Below, piece by piece: positions 15,142 through 24,576 of a stretch of 64,000 nucleotides of DNA. The position numbers were made by a program, and so were the translations under genes. The first letter of the stretch is position 1. Each line of letters starts with the position of its first letter. The notes beneath the pieces are model-generated. The model ran no database searches. It was not told the DNA's origin and saw only the letters and a list, made by a program, of their open reading frames with translations. This DNA is from Streptomyces lavendulae subsp. lavendulae (GTDB taxonomy: Bacteria > Actinomycetota > Actinomycetes > Streptomycetales > Streptomycetaceae). The stretch is taken from contig NZ_CP024985.1 of the NCBI RefSeq assembly GCF_002803845.1, forward strand, positions 7,203,501 through 7,267,500, given 5' to 3'.

Positions 15142-15202
15142 CCGAAATGAGCGCCGCTCCCGTTTTTGTGCACTGCTCCACATGTATGGCACACTGACCT
15201 GC

Positions 15203-15901
15203 ATGAGCACCGTGCGAGGAGCCAGGGAACGGGCCCGCCTTGAGGTCACCGCCGCCATCAAGGACGAGGCGCGCCGCAGACTCGCCGCCGAGGGCGCGGC
15301 CAAGCTCTCGCTGCGCGCCGTTGCCCGCGAGCTGGGCATGGTCTCCTCCGCCCTCTACCGCTACTTCCCGAGCCGCGACGAACTCCTGACCGCCCTGATC
15401 ATCGACGCATACGACAGCGTGGGCGTCGCGGCCGAAACGGCCGATGCGGTCTCCCTCGCCGCCGGTGCCGCGCCCCGCCCCCGCTGGATCGCCGTCTGTG
15501 GGGCGGTCCGCGCCTGGGCGCTCGCGCACCCCCACGAGTACGCCTTGATCTACGGCTCCCCGGTCCCCGGCTACAGCGCCCCCGCCGACACCATCGGCCC
15601 CGCCTCCCGGGTCGCCAACGTCCTCATCGGCATCCTCCGCTCCGCCCACGAGGGCCGCGGCCTGTCCCTGCCGCCGCTGCCCGCCGCCCTGCGCTCCGAA
15701 GCGGACCGGATGACCGCCGACTTCGCCCTGGGTCTGCCGCCCGAGGTGACCGCCGCCCTGGTCGCGGCCTGGGCGCAACTCGTCGGCCTGATCTCCTTCG
15801 AACTGTTCGGCCAGTTCAACCGGGTCGTCGAGGAGCGGGACGCGTTCTTCGCGCACGCCGTCGGCCGGCTGGCGCACGAGGTGGGACTGCCCGCCGTCTG
15901 A
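15203..15901 (+). CDS. TetR/AcrR-family transcriptional regulator
   Basis: This 232-residue regulator has an N-terminal TetR helix-turn-helix (LSLRAVARELGMVSSALYRYFPSRDELLTALI, about residues 35-66) and a C-terminal ligand/dimer domain with ALAHPHEYALIYGSPVPGY, as in the WHG-type TetR group. ATG 15203 is used because the family begins about 20 residues before the HTH; there is no strong ribosome site. The divergent arrangement with an F420-type protein and the two identical palindromes between them suggest it represses that gene and itself, with a ligand related to the F420 enzyme's substrate. Confidence 0.9.
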   Translation: MSTVRGARERARLEVTAAIKDEARRRLAAEGAAKLSLRAVARELGMVSSALYRYFPSRDELLTALIIDAYDSVGVAAETADAVSLAAGAAPRPRWIAVCGAVRAWALAHPHEYALIYGSPVPGYSAPADTIGPASRVANVLIGILRSAHEGRGLSLPPLPAALRSEADRMTADFALGLPPEVTAALVAAWAQLVGLISFELFGQFNRVVEERDAFFAHAVGRLAHEVGLPAV

Positions 15902-15914
15902 CGGGGAGTCCGCG

Positions 15915-15962
15915 CCATCCGGCGTCCGTGCCATCCGGCGTCCGTGCCATCCGGCGTCCGCG
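15915..15962. repeat. Three tandem copies of a 16-bp repeat
   Basis: CCATCCGGCGTCCGTG occurs at 15915-15930 and 15931-15946, then once more at 15947-15962 with one change. The array lies just after the TetR stop codon in non-coding DNA. No function is evident; slippage is likely. Confidence 0.8.
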
Positions 15963-16104
15963 CCGCCCGGCGGGTGTTCGGACGGCGAGGTGACGGATCG
16001 ATTCCCTGTTCCTCCCGTCAATGTGGGTGGTTCACCCTTCACCGACTTGCCGCGCGTCTACTGTTCCTCGGGTCGACCCCCTGCCCCGCCGGAGGAAACA
16101 GCCC

Positions 16105-17169
16105 ATGGCCCGCGCCCGCGCCGTGAAGGCCCTGTACGCCGTCCTGGTCACCTGGCTGCTCACCGCCCCGGCGCCCGCCCCGCCCGCCCCGGCCGAGGCG
16201 GCCCGAGCGGTCGGCGCCGACCGCGCGGCCGGCGCCGACCGGGGTCCGTCACCCGGCCCCGCTCCCTCCAGACCCGGCGGGGCGGAACCCGCCCTGGGCG
16301 CCGCCCCCTCACCCGCCTCCGTACCCGCCCCCACGGTCACGCCCGTACCCCGGGCCCCCGGCGTCCGCGGTCTGGAGATAGCCGTGCCCGCCTACGTCTG
16401 GGCCGACGACCCGGTACTGGCCGACCTCTCCGCCACCGGCCCCGCCCCCTCCGTCGTCGTCCTCAACCCGGGCAACGGCGACGCCCCCTTCGACGCCCGG
16501 TGGCAGGCCCGCGCGGACGCCCTGCGCACCGGGACCACGGCCACGGGCGAGCGCACCAAGGTCCTCGGCTACGTCCACACCGACCACGGCAGACGCGACC
16601 CCGCCGCCGTCAGGGCCTCCGTCGACAACTACCTCAAGCCCTCGGGGAACGGGAGCGGACGCCTCCATGTGGACGGCATCTTCTTCGACGTCGTCAGCCG
16701 CGACTGCGGCCCCGGCAACGCCACCCGCGACCACTACGCCGCACTGCGCCGCTACGTCCAGGACACGATGCACGCCGCCGACCCCGACGCCGCCGAGCTG
16801 GTCGTCGACAACCCCGGCACGGCCATCGCCGACTGCTACCTCGAACCCGGCCACCGCACCGCCGACGTCTTCGTCACCTTCGAGGACACGTACGCGGCGT
16901 ACACCTCGGGCGGCTGGCGCGGCGGCAACGTGTTCGACCCGCTCGGCGGGTACCGCGCGGGCACCGAACTCGACCCGAGCGGCACCGCGTTCTGGCACCT
17001 CGTCCACGACGTCCCCGACGCCGCGGCCATGCGCACCACGCTGCGCACCGCCTTCGAACGCGGCGCGGGCTACGCCTACGCCACCAGCGCGGTCATGCCC
17101 AACCCCTGGAACACCGCCCCCGAATGGAAGTACGCCCTCCAGACCGGCTACGCCGCCACCCTCGGCTGA
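16105..17169 (+). CDS. Secreted spherulation-specific family 4 (spherulin-4-like) protein
   Basis: This 354-residue protein has a signal peptide (basic start, hydrophobic ALYAVLVTWLLTAPAPAP), a Pro/Ala/Gly linker to about residue 88, then a spherulin-4 type TIM-barrel domain: LEIAVPAYVWADDP, SVVVLNPGNGD, KVLGYVHTDHGRRD, VDGIFFDVVSRDC, and a long tail ending WKYALQTGYAATLG. Related fungal Sph3 proteins (GH135) cleave galactosaminogalactan, so a secreted glycoside hydrolase acting on surface or environmental polysaccharide is plausible, though activity here is inferred. GGAGGA lies 8 nt before ATG 16105. Confidence 0.75.
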   Translation: MARARAVKALYAVLVTWLLTAPAPAPPAPAEAARAVGADRAAGADRGPSPGPAPSRPGGAEPALGAAPSPASVPAPTVTPVPRAPGVRGLEIAVPAYVWADDPVLADLSATGPAPSVVVLNPGNGDAPFDARWQARADALRTGTTATGERTKVLGYVHTDHGRRDPAAVRASVDNYLKPSGNGSGRLHVDGIFFDVVSRDCGPGNATRDHYAALRRYVQDTMHAADPDAAELVVDNPGTAIADCYLEPGHRTADVFVTFEDTYAAYTSGGWRGGNVFDPLGGYRAGTELDPSGTAFWHLVHDVPDAAAMRTTLRTAFERGAGYAYATSAVMPNPWNTAPEWKYALQTGYAATLG

Positions 17170-17241
17170 ACCCCGCCCGAAGGCCCCGCCCCGCGCGCCC
17201 CGCCCCGCGCGCCCCGCCCCGCGCGCCCCGCGCCGGGCGTC
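17170..17241. repeat. GC-only tandem repeats between convergent genes
   Basis: The gap between the spherulin-4 and LysR stops is built from about three imperfect copies of a 14-bp unit like GCGCGCCCCGCCCC. No ORF or clean hairpin stands out. Confidence 0.6.
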
Positions 17242-18171
17242 CTACGGAGCGCCGGTTCCGCCGCCCCCGGCCGCCCCGCCGGCCCGCGCGGAGGCGTCCC
17301 CGAAGTACCCCACCGCGAAGTCCGCGAGGCTCCGGGCGCCCAGGGACGCGTAGGCGCCCCCGGCCCGGACGAGGCGCAGTTCCCGGCGGGCGTCGGACGA
17401 GGCCAGCCCGGCCCAGGCCACGATGTCCCGGGTGCCGGACTCCCGGGCGAGGGCCGGCACCAGCGCCACTCCGAGCCCGGCGGCGACCAGGTCCAGTACC
17501 GCCCCCGGTTCGTCCCCCTCGCACACGACCGTCGGCCGTACCCCGGCCCGATCGAACAGCCGCTCGGCCAGCACCCGCTGCCAGTGCCCCCGCCCCGGGG
17601 TGACGAACGGCTCCCCGGCCAGCTCCGCCACCGCCACCCGGTCCCGCCCGGCCAGCCGGTGGCCGCGGGGCACCGCGAGCAGCACCTCCTCGGTGAGCAG
17701 CACCACCGACTCCAGGGCGGGCCCGGCGAGCGGCTGCGAGGCGAAGCACAGGTCCGCCTCCCGGGTCCGCAGCAGGTGCGCCATCGTGTCGGCCGACGCC
17801 TGCCGCAGCCGGACGTCGACCCCGGGACGGGCCGCGCGGAAACGGGCCAGCAGCCCGGTGAGGGTCAGCAGGGTCTCGCTCGCCACCGTCACCTCGCCGC
17901 CCCCGCCGGCGCGCGCGACGTCCGCCAACTCGCGGCGGCCGTCTTCGAGTTCGGCCAGTGCCCGGTCCACCCGCAGCAGGAAGGCCGCGCCGTGCCGGTT
18001 GAGGTGGATCCGGCGGCCCCGCCGGTCGAAGAGCGGCACCCCCAGCTCGGCTTCCAGCCGGGCGATCGTCCGGCTCACCGACGGCTGGGCGGTGCGCAGT
18101 TCGTCCGCGGCCCGGCTGATGTGCTCGTGCCGCGCGACCACCTGGAAGCACCTCAACGACAGCAGGTCCAC
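17242..18171 (-). CDS. LysR-family transcriptional regulator
   Basis: This 309-residue LysR protein has an N-terminal HTH (LRCFQVVARHEHISRAADELRTAQPSVSRTIARLE, about residues 6-40) and the usual two-lobed substrate domain (EVTVASETLLTLTGLLARF, then LGVALVPALA). GTG 18171 is chosen because a G-rich AAAGGGGGG site is 7 nt upstream and family members start right before the HTH; an in-frame ATG at 18189 would add six residues. It is divergent from the acyl-CoA synthetase, 139 bp apart, so it probably controls that gene. A near-palindrome in between (18196-18209) is a candidate site. Confidence 0.9.
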   Translation of the reverse strand: MDLLSLRCFQVVARHEHISRAADELRTAQPSVSRTIARLEAELGVPLFDRRGRRIHLNRHGAAFLLRVDRALAELEDGRRELADVARAGGGGEVTVASETLLTLTGLLARFRAARPGVDVRLRQASADTMAHLLRTREADLCFASQPLAGPALESVVLLTEEVLLAVPRGHRLAGRDRVAVAELAGEPFVTPGRGHWQRVLAERLFDRAGVRPTVVCEGDEPGAVLDLVAAGLGVALVPALARESGTRDIVAWAGLASSDARRELRLVRAGGAYASLGARSLADFAVGYFGDASARAGGAAGGGGTGAP

Positions 18172-18195
18172 CGCCCGCCCCCCTTTCATAACCCC

Positions 18196-18209
18196 GAGAG
18201 CACGTTCTC
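18196..18209. promoter_or_regulatory. Near-palindrome in LysR / acyl-CoA synthetase intergenic region
   Basis: GAGAGCACGTTCTC has 5 of 6 arm positions matching as an inverted repeat. It lies 25 bp upstream of the LysR start in the divergent promoter region. It is a weak candidate operator. Confidence 0.3.
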
Positions 18210-18310
18210 ATGGCGGAGCCGGTCTTGGACGGCATGAACGAGCGCCCCCTAACCTCCGAGGACCACCCGCACCTCCCACAGGACCCCACCAAGAAGGGGG
18301 CAGTACCGTC

Positions 18311-19855
18311 ATGCCCGGATCCCCGCGACCGCCCTACGAGAGCTACGTGGACGCCCTCCTCGCCGTCCTCGCGCGCCCGGACCACCCGCCCGCCCGGCCC
18401 GTGATCGTCGCCGCCGACCGGACCGTCGGCGCCCGCGCCCTCCACGCCGGGATCCACCGGGCCGCACGGCTGCTGGCGGCCCGCGGCGTCACCCGTGGGA
18501 GCACCGTCGCCCTGCTCACCGGGAACCATCCCGAGGCCCTCGTCGCCCGCTACGGAGCCAACCTGCTCGGCGCCAGGGTCGTGCACCTGAGCCCGGGTTC
18601 GCCCGCCGCGGCACGGGCGCGGATCCTGGAGAGCACCGGTGCGGTCCTCCTCCTGGTGGACCCCGCCACGCGGGACCTGCCGACCGGGACCCCCGAGCCC
18701 CTGCGGCTGGTCCTGGACCCCGGCCTGTTCACCGACGGCGAGCCCGACCGGCACCCCGTGACGCCCCCGGCCGCGGTCCGCCCAGAGGACGACTGGTGCC
18801 TGCGCTTCACCGGCGGGACCACGGGCCCGCCCAAGCTGGTCCGGCTGTCCCACGGCCCGTACCGGAGGATGCTGGCCGGGCACGCCGCCCACTTCCCCTC
18901 CGGCGCCTCCGTCCGGTTCCTCGCCTGCACGGCCCTCGCGCACGTGGCCGGCATCGCCGCCGACGCCACCCTGCTCGCCGGCGGCTCCGTCGTCGTGCAG
19001 GAGGGCTTCGACCCGGCCGGGGTCCTGGCGGCGGTCGAGCGGTACGGCGTCACCGACCTCTGGCTCCTGCCGCCCCTCCTCCACGAGCTGCTGGACCACC
19101 CGGACCTCGCCACCACCGACGTCTCCGCCCTGCGCCGCCTCTTCTACGGGGGCACCCCCGCGTCCGCCGCGCGGCTGCGCCGGGCGGCGGAGGTCTTCGG
19201 CCCCGTCCTGCACGGTTCGTACGGGCAGACCGAGACGGGTCCGATCTCCGAGGTCCTTCCGCACGAGCACACCGTCACCGGCCCCGGCGGGCGCGTCACC
19301 GCGGGCCGCCCGCTGCCCGGCGTGGACGTCGAGATCCGGGATCCTTCGGGCATGGCGCTCCCGCCCGGGAGTACGGGGGAGGTCCACGTCCGCACGCCCA
19401 CGGCGATGGCCGGCTACTGGGGGCGCCCCGAACCGGCCGGGGCGGCGGCGGTCCCGGACGGCTGGACGGCCACCGGGGACCTGGGGCTCCTCGACGCCCG
19501 GGGCTACCTCCACCTCGTCGACCGGCTCAAGGAGACGGTCATCGTCGTGGGCGCCCATCTCCACCCGGCGGAGGTGGAGGAGGTCCTGCACGCCCACCCG
19601 GCCGTCGCCCGCTGCGCGGCCTTCGGGATCAGCGCGGCGGACGGGGACGAGGAACTCCACGTCGCGGTCGTAACCGCTGCGGGCCGGGCCCCGGACGCCG
19701 CCCGGGAGCTCGGAGCCTTCGTGACCGCCCGCCTGGGGGCGGCGTACGAACCGGCCGCGATCCACGTCATGGACCGGCTGCCCCTCACCGAGGCAGGCAA
19801 ACCGGACAAGGTCCTCCTGCGGAGCCGGTACGGCGGAGGCGCGGATCCCGCCTGA
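18311..19855 (+). CDS. AMP-dependent acyl-CoA synthetase / ligase
   Basis: This 514-residue adenylate-forming enzyme shows the P-loop core FTGGTTGPPKLVRLSHG (about residues 172-188), YGQTETGPISEV (about 303-314), the TGDLGLLDARGYLHLVDRLKE hinge (about 387-408) and the C-terminal PLTEAGKPDK carrying the catalytic lysine. It activates a carboxylic acid as acyl-AMP and probably passes it to CoA; the acid is unknown. No acyltransferase or polyketide genes are adjacent. An AGGGGG site precedes ATG 18311. It is divergent from a LysR regulator and likely induced by the regulator's ligand. Confidence 0.85.
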   Translation: MPGSPRPPYESYVDALLAVLARPDHPPARPVIVAADRTVGARALHAGIHRAARLLAARGVTRGSTVALLTGNHPEALVARYGANLLGARVVHLSPGSPAAARARILESTGAVLLLVDPATRDLPTGTPEPLRLVLDPGLFTDGEPDRHPVTPPAAVRPEDDWCLRFTGGTTGPPKLVRLSHGPYRRMLAGHAAHFPSGASVRFLACTALAHVAGIAADATLLAGGSVVVQEGFDPAGVLAAVERYGVTDLWLLPPLLHELLDHPDLATTDVSALRRLFYGGTPASAARLRRAAEVFGPVLHGSYGQTETGPISEVLPHEHTVTGPGGRVTAGRPLPGVDVEIRDPSGMALPPGSTGEVHVRTPTAMAGYWGRPEPAGAAAVPDGWTATGDLGLLDARGYLHLVDRLKETVIVVGAHLHPAEVEEVLHAHPAVARCAAFGISAADGDEELHVAVVTAAGRAPDAARELGAFVTARLGAAYEPAAIHVMDRLPLTEAGKPDKVLLRSRYGGGADPA

Positions 19856-19909
19856 CGGCCGCTCCCCGGTCCGGCCGGCGGACCCCGGGCCGCGTCCGGC
19901 GGATGACCG

Positions 19910-20317
<408 letters not shown>

Positions 20318-20364
20318 GTCAGTCAACTCCCGCCATTCCCTCTAACCGGCCGCACGACCGTCCG

Positions 20365-21582
20365 TCAGACGGCCCGGCCCTCCCCGAACGGGCCGTCCTC
20401 GGCGAAGGCCAGCTCGGCGAAGCGCTCCCCGATCCGGCGGTGGCCGGCCGGGTCCGGGTGCAGGCCGTCCGGCAGCGGGAACTCGGCGAAGTCGGCCTCC
20501 CCGTAGAGGGAACGGCCGTCGATGTGGTGCAGGTTCGGGTCGTCGGCGCCGCGCTGCGCGGTGATGCGGGCGAGCTCGCGGCGGATGACGGTGAGCGTGA
20601 GCCGCCCGGCGGCGACCTCCGCCGGATCCCCCAGGGCCCGGAAGCTCAGCTTCCCGTCGCGCAGGTCCGGGGCGAGCGGCCCCGGGGTGTCCTCCTGGAG
20701 CGGGCACAGGATGGGGGAGACGACCAGCAGCGGAGTGTCGGGGTGTCCCTCGCGGATGGTGTCGAGGAAGCCGTGCACCGCCGGGCCGAAGGCCCGCAGC
20801 CGCATCAGATCGGTGTTGACGATGTTGATGCCGATCTTCACGCTGATCAGGTCCGCGGGGGTGTCCCGCAGGGCGCGCGCGGTGAACGGGTCGAGCAGGG
20901 CGTTGCCGCCCAGCCCCAGGTTGACCAGCTCCACGCCGCCCAGCGAGGCGGCCAGCGCCGGCCAGATCGTCGCCGGGCCCGCCGCGTTGGAGCCGTGGCT
21001 GATGGAACTGCCGTGGTGCAGCCACACCCGGCGGCCGTGTTCCCGCGCCGGTTCGACCGGAGCGTCGGTGCGCAGCGCGATCAGTTCGGTGACCTCGTTG
21101 TACGGCAGCCAGATCTCGACGTCCTTGAGCCGGGCGGGCAGCCCCTCGAAACGGACGGTGCCGGGCGGTCCGGGCACGAGTTCCGCGGAGCCGGTGGCCA
21201 TGTCCACCATCAGGACGTTGCCGCCGTTCGCGGTGGCCTGACCGGCCGGGTGGCCGTCCACGAGCAGGTCGTACACGCCGTCCGGGCGGGGCGGGACGCC
21301 CCGGTAGCCGTTCTTGGTGCGGAGCGCGTCGAGTTCGACGGTGGTGGCCCGCGTGCGGAAGACCAGCCGGACCCCGGAGGGCTGCGTCTCGACGGTGGCG
21401 AGGTAGGCATCGGGGAACTGCCGGCGGGCCCGGGCCGGCAGCCGGTGCGGCAGTACCCCGTGCGCGGTGCGTTCCACTTCGAGGGCGCCGCGCAGCAGGT
21501 CCGCCCCGATCGGCGTGGTGGTCCATCCGGCCGCGCCCGCCGCCTGCGGATCGTCGGTCGCGTCGTTGAGCTGGGAGTTCAT
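20365..21582 (-). CDS. SGNH/GDSL hydrolase with N-terminal beta domain
   Basis: This 405-residue protein has an N-terminal beta-rich domain (to about residue 185) and a C-terminal SGNH hydrolase: block I VWLHHGSSISHGSNAAGP (catalytic Ser), block II LVNLGLGGNALL (Gly), block III VKIGINIVN (Asn) and block V DGLHPDPAGHRRI with the Asp-His pair. No signal peptide is visible, so it appears cytoplasmic. It should cleave an ester such as an acyl or acetyl group; the substrate is unknown. ATG 21582 has a GGAGG site that is unusually close (2-3 nt). It is followed by a small gap to convergent neighbours. Confidence 0.8.
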   Translation of the reverse strand: MNSQLNDATDDPQAAGAAGWTTTPIGADLLRGALEVERTAHGVLPHRLPARARRQFPDAYLATVETQPSGVRLVFRTRATTVELDALRTKNGYRGVPPRPDGVYDLLVDGHPAGQATANGGNVLMVDMATGSAELVPGPPGTVRFEGLPARLKDVEIWLPYNEVTELIALRTDAPVEPAREHGRRVWLHHGSSISHGSNAAGPATIWPALAASLGGVELVNLGLGGNALLDPFTARALRDTPADLISVKIGINIVNTDLMRLRAFGPAVHGFLDTIREGHPDTPLLVVSPILCPLQEDTPGPLAPDLRDGKLSFRALGDPAEVAAGRLTLTVIRRELARITAQRGADDPNLHHIDGRSLYGEADFAEFPLPDGLHPDPAGHRRIGERFAELAFAEDGPFGEGRAV

Positions 21583-21668
21583 ACCCTCCACCCTGTCAAC
21601 CGGATTCCCGATCCGCACACCCGTTTTCCGCGCCGCGGCCCCCCGCCCGGGGGAGGCCGCGGCGGCCG

Positions 21669-22412
21669 TCAGATGCGGCCGGCCTCCTGCCAGAGCGCCG
21701 CCAGCGAGGCGTCGCCGCTCACCTCCGGGCCGGCCAGCGGGAGCCGGTTCCACAGGGCCGCGTACAGCCAGGACGCCGCACCGGTCAGCTCGCAGTCCAC
21801 CGGGTCGCCGGTGTCGCCGCGCACCGTGCGCGCGGGCTCCTTCGACAGGTGCACCGTCCACACCGCGCCGGTGTCCGCCGCCCGGATCCGCAGCACCTTC
21901 GGCTCCTCGGTACGCACCCGGCTGCGCGGCCGGGCGTGGAAGCCGGTCAGCAGCTCGTCCACCCCGTCCTCCGCGAACTCCGGGGTGACCGCGGAGAAGG
22001 CCGGACCCTCGGCGGACTCGGCGTCGAAGCGGTGCACGGTCGTCTCGTGCGCCTGCCGGCGGGCCCAGAACGCCAGCGGCGACGGCGCCGCGGTCGGGAG
22101 GAAGGTCCAGCACACCAGCTCCGCCGGGGCCGAGGCCAGCGCCCGGACCAGCTCCGCGTGCCCCTCCCGGAACCAGGCCAGCAGCTCGGCCCCGGACAGC
22201 TCCGGCGCGTCCGGGAACGGCACCGGGTCCACCAGGCCGTCCGCGACGAAGCCCGTCGCCCAGCGGTGCACCGCACCGGTGTGCCGCAGCAGGTCGGCCA
22301 CCCGCCACCCCGGGCAGGTCGGCACCAGGGCCTCCGTACCGGTCCGTTCGGCGGTGGCGGCCAGCAGCTCGCCCTCCCGGGCGAGGGTCTCCACGTATTC
22401 GGTGATCTTCAT
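21669..22412 (-). CDS. Maleylpyruvate isomerase-family mycothiol-dependent enzyme
   Basis: This 247-residue protein matches the DinB-like mycothiol-dependent family: CPGWRVADLLRHTGAVHRWATGFV (about residues 33-56) with a metal-binding His, FWARRQAHETTVHRFDAE (about 119-136) with two further His, and a C-terminal domain with LTGAASWLYAALWNRLP. Members bind zinc and use mycothiol as thiol cofactor in conjugation or isomerisation. The substrate is unknown. The ATG at 22412 is 36 bp from the divergent AlkB start, so the two promoters overlap. Confidence 0.85.
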   Translation of the reverse strand: MKITEYVETLAREGELLAATAERTGTEALVPTCPGWRVADLLRHTGAVHRWATGFVADGLVDPVPFPDAPELSGAELLAWFREGHAELVRALASAPAELVCWTFLPTAAPSPLAFWARRQAHETTVHRFDAESAEGPAFSAVTPEFAEDGVDELLTGFHARPRSRVRTEEPKVLRIRAADTGAVWTVHLSKEPARTVRGDTGDPVDCELTGAASWLYAALWNRLPLAGPEVSGDASLAALWQEAGRI

Positions 22413-22448
22413 ACCGCGAGTCTGCCAGCGCGCCCCGACAATGGAGGG

Positions 22449-23105
22449 GTGACCGGTGAACTGTTCCCGCGCGAGCGGGCCGAGATCGCACCCGGCGCCG
22501 TCCACCTGCCCGACTGGATCGGGCCCCGGCGCCAGGGCGAGCTGCTCGCCGCCTGCCGGGAGTGGGCGCGCCCGCCCGCCGGACTGCGCACCGTGCACAC
22601 CCCCGGCGGCGGGACGATGACCGCCCGGCAGGTGTGCCTGGGGCTGCACTGGTACCCGTACGGATACGCCCGCACGGCCGTCGACGGCGACGGGGCGCCC
22701 GTCAAACCGATGCCCGGATGGCTGGCCGCACTGGGCCGCGAGGCCGTCCTCGCCGCGTACGGCACGCCGCTGCCGCCCGCCGAGGAGTACGACATCGCGC
22801 TGGTCAACTTCTACGCCGGCGACTCCCGGATGGGCATGCACCGGGACGCCGAGGAACGGTCCGGGGCGCCGGTGGTCTCGCTCAGCCTCGGTGACTCCTG
22901 CCTCTTCCGCTTCGGCAACACCGTCTCGCGCGGACGCCCGTTCCGGGACGTCGAGCTGCGCAGCGGGGACCTGTTCGTCTTCGGCGGACCGGCCCGGCGG
23001 GCCTTCCACGGGGTGCCGAAGGTCCTGCCCGGCACCGCGCCGCCCGGCCTGGGGCTGACCGGGCGGCTCAACATCACCCTGCGGGTCGGCGGGCTCGGGT
23101 CCTAG
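22449..23105 (+). CDS. alkB: AlkB-like 2OG-Fe(II) oxygenase
   Basis: This 218-residue protein matches AlkB: YDIALVNFYAGDSRMGMHRDAEE with the iron-binding HxD, PVVSLSLGDSCLFRFG, FVFGGPARRAFHGVPKVLPG with the distal His, and a C-terminal GRLNITLR with the 2-oxoglutarate-binding arginine. It repairs N-alkylated bases in DNA or RNA by oxidative demethylation. The GTG at 22449 is the only plausible in-frame start near the conserved N-terminus; the GGAGG just before it is unusually close. It is divergent from the mycothiol-type gene. A pairing of alkyl repair and mycothiol-dependent detoxification is suggestive but unproven. Confidence 0.85.
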   Translation: MTGELFPRERAEIAPGAVHLPDWIGPRRQGELLAACREWARPPAGLRTVHTPGGGTMTARQVCLGLHWYPYGYARTAVDGDGAPVKPMPGWLAALGREAVLAAYGTPLPPAEEYDIALVNFYAGDSRMGMHRDAEERSGAPVVSLSLGDSCLFRFGNTVSRGRPFRDVELRSGDLFVFGGPARRAFHGVPKVLPGTAPPGLGLTGRLNITLRVGGLGS

Positions 23106-23148
23106 CGCCGTGCGCCCGGGGCCTCCCGATCATGCGAGGATCCATGTC

Positions 23149-24483
23149 ATGAAAGGCAACGGGGCCCCGCCGCGGGTGGGGGATGTGACCACGGCGTCCA
23201 CGGCGGCCGACGCTTCCGGGACCTCCGGGACCTCCGGGACCTCCGGGACCTCCGGGACCTCGGCGGCTTCGGCGGCCTCCGCGCGGACCAGGCTGGAACG
23301 GGGCCGGGGCGCGCTCGGCCCCGCGCTGGAGCTCGTCCATACCGGCCGGGCCCCGACCCGGGCGGTCCTGACGGCCGAGCTCGGCGTCACCCGCGCCACC
23401 GCGGGCGCCGTCGCCGCCGAGCTGGAGGCCCTCGGCCTGATCCGCGTCGACTCCCGCCCCGGCGGGGCGGGCGGGGCCCAGGGCCGTCCCTCGCACCGGC
23501 TGTCGGTCGACGAGAACGGCCCGGTGGCGCTGGCCGCGCAGGTGCACCCGGACGGGTTCCGGGCGGCCCTGGTCGGCCTCGGCGGGCGGATCGTGGCCAC
23601 CGCGCCCGGCAAGGTCACGGTCTCCGCCGACCCGGCGCAGGTCCTCGGCGCGGTCGTCGACGCCGGCGCCGCGCTGCTCGCCGAGTCCGGGCGGCGCTGC
23701 GTGGGCGCCGGTCTGGCCGTGCCCTCCGCGGTCGCGGAGCCCGAGGGCACCGCCCTGAACCCGCTGCACCTGGCCTGGCCGGCAGGCGCTCCCGTGCGGG
23801 CCATCTTCGCCGAGCGCGTCAAGGCGGCCGGGATCGACGGACCGGCCCTGACCGGCAACGACGTCAACCTCGCCGCACTCGCCGAGCACCGCCACGGCGC
23901 GGGCCGCAGCGCCCAGCACCTGCTCTGCGTGGCGACCGGGCACCGCGGAGTGGGCGGGGCGCTGGTCCTGGACGGCCGGCTGCACAGCGGGAGCGCGGGG
24001 CTGGCCCTGGAGGTCGGCCACCTCACCGTCAACCCGGAGGGGCGGGCCTGCCACTGCGGCAGCCGGGGCTGCCTGGACGTGGAGGCCGACCCGCTGGCCT
24101 TCCTCACCGCCGCGGGCCGTATCCCGGGCCCCGAGGTGTCCCTGCTCCAGCAGGCCCGTGACCTGCTGCGCGCCGAGTACGCGGACCCGGGCGTGCGGGC
24201 CGCCGCCGAGGAGCTCATCGACCGGCTCGGGCTCGGGCTCGCGGGGCTGGTCAACATCCTGAACCCGGACCGGATCATTCTCGGCGGGCTGCACCGGGAG
24301 CTGCTGTACGCCGACCCGGAGCGGCTGCGCGCGGTCGTCGCCGACCGCAGCCTGTGGGGGCGCAGCGGCGGCGTGCCGATCCTGCCGTGCACCCTCGACC
24401 ACAACAGCCTGGTCGGGGCGGCGGAGCTGGCCTGGCAGCCGGTGCTGGACGACCCGCTGGGGGCCTTGGGCGCGGCTGCCTGA
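23149..24483 (+). CDS. ROK-family transcriptional regulator / sugar kinase
   Basis: This 444-residue protein has a low-complexity N-terminus with several Ser-Gly-Thr repeats (about residues 22-40), a winged-helix domain (VLTAELGVTRATAGAVAAELEALGLIRVDSRP, about 65-96) and a ROK domain: GLAVPSAV, the zinc motif CHCGSRGCLDVEA (about 304-316), and a C-terminal LGLGLAGLVNILNPDRIILGG. ROK regulators repress sugar-related genes and may have lost kinase activity; nothing in the neighbourhood identifies the sugar. GAGGA lies 8 nt before ATG 23149. It is close behind AlkB (43 bp) and may share its transcript. Confidence 0.85.
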   Translation: MKGNGAPPRVGDVTTASTAADASGTSGTSGTSGTSGTSAASAASARTRLERGRGALGPALELVHTGRAPTRAVLTAELGVTRATAGAVAAELEALGLIRVDSRPGGAGGAQGRPSHRLSVDENGPVALAAQVHPDGFRAALVGLGGRIVATAPGKVTVSADPAQVLGAVVDAGAALLAESGRRCVGAGLAVPSAVAEPEGTALNPLHLAWPAGAPVRAIFAERVKAAGIDGPALTGNDVNLAALAEHRHGAGRSAQHLLCVATGHRGVGGALVLDGRLHSGSAGLALEVGHLTVNPEGRACHCGSRGCLDVEADPLAFLTAAGRIPGPEVSLLQQARDLLRAEYADPGVRAAAEELIDRLGLGLAGLVNILNPDRIILGGLHRELLYADPERLRAVVADRSLWGRSGGVPILPCTLDHNSLVGAAELAWQPVLDDPLGALGAAA

Positions 24484-24576
24484 GGCGGCCCGGGCCCGGG
24501 CCGCGGCCGGGCCGTCCGCCCCGGGGTGCGGCGGGGCGGGCGTCGGGGCCGGTCCGCGGGGGTGCGGCCGGGGGCG

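Noticed and set aside
15915..15962. Possible CRISPR array
   Set aside because: The 16-bp units are directly adjacent with no spacers; only three copies; no cas genes.
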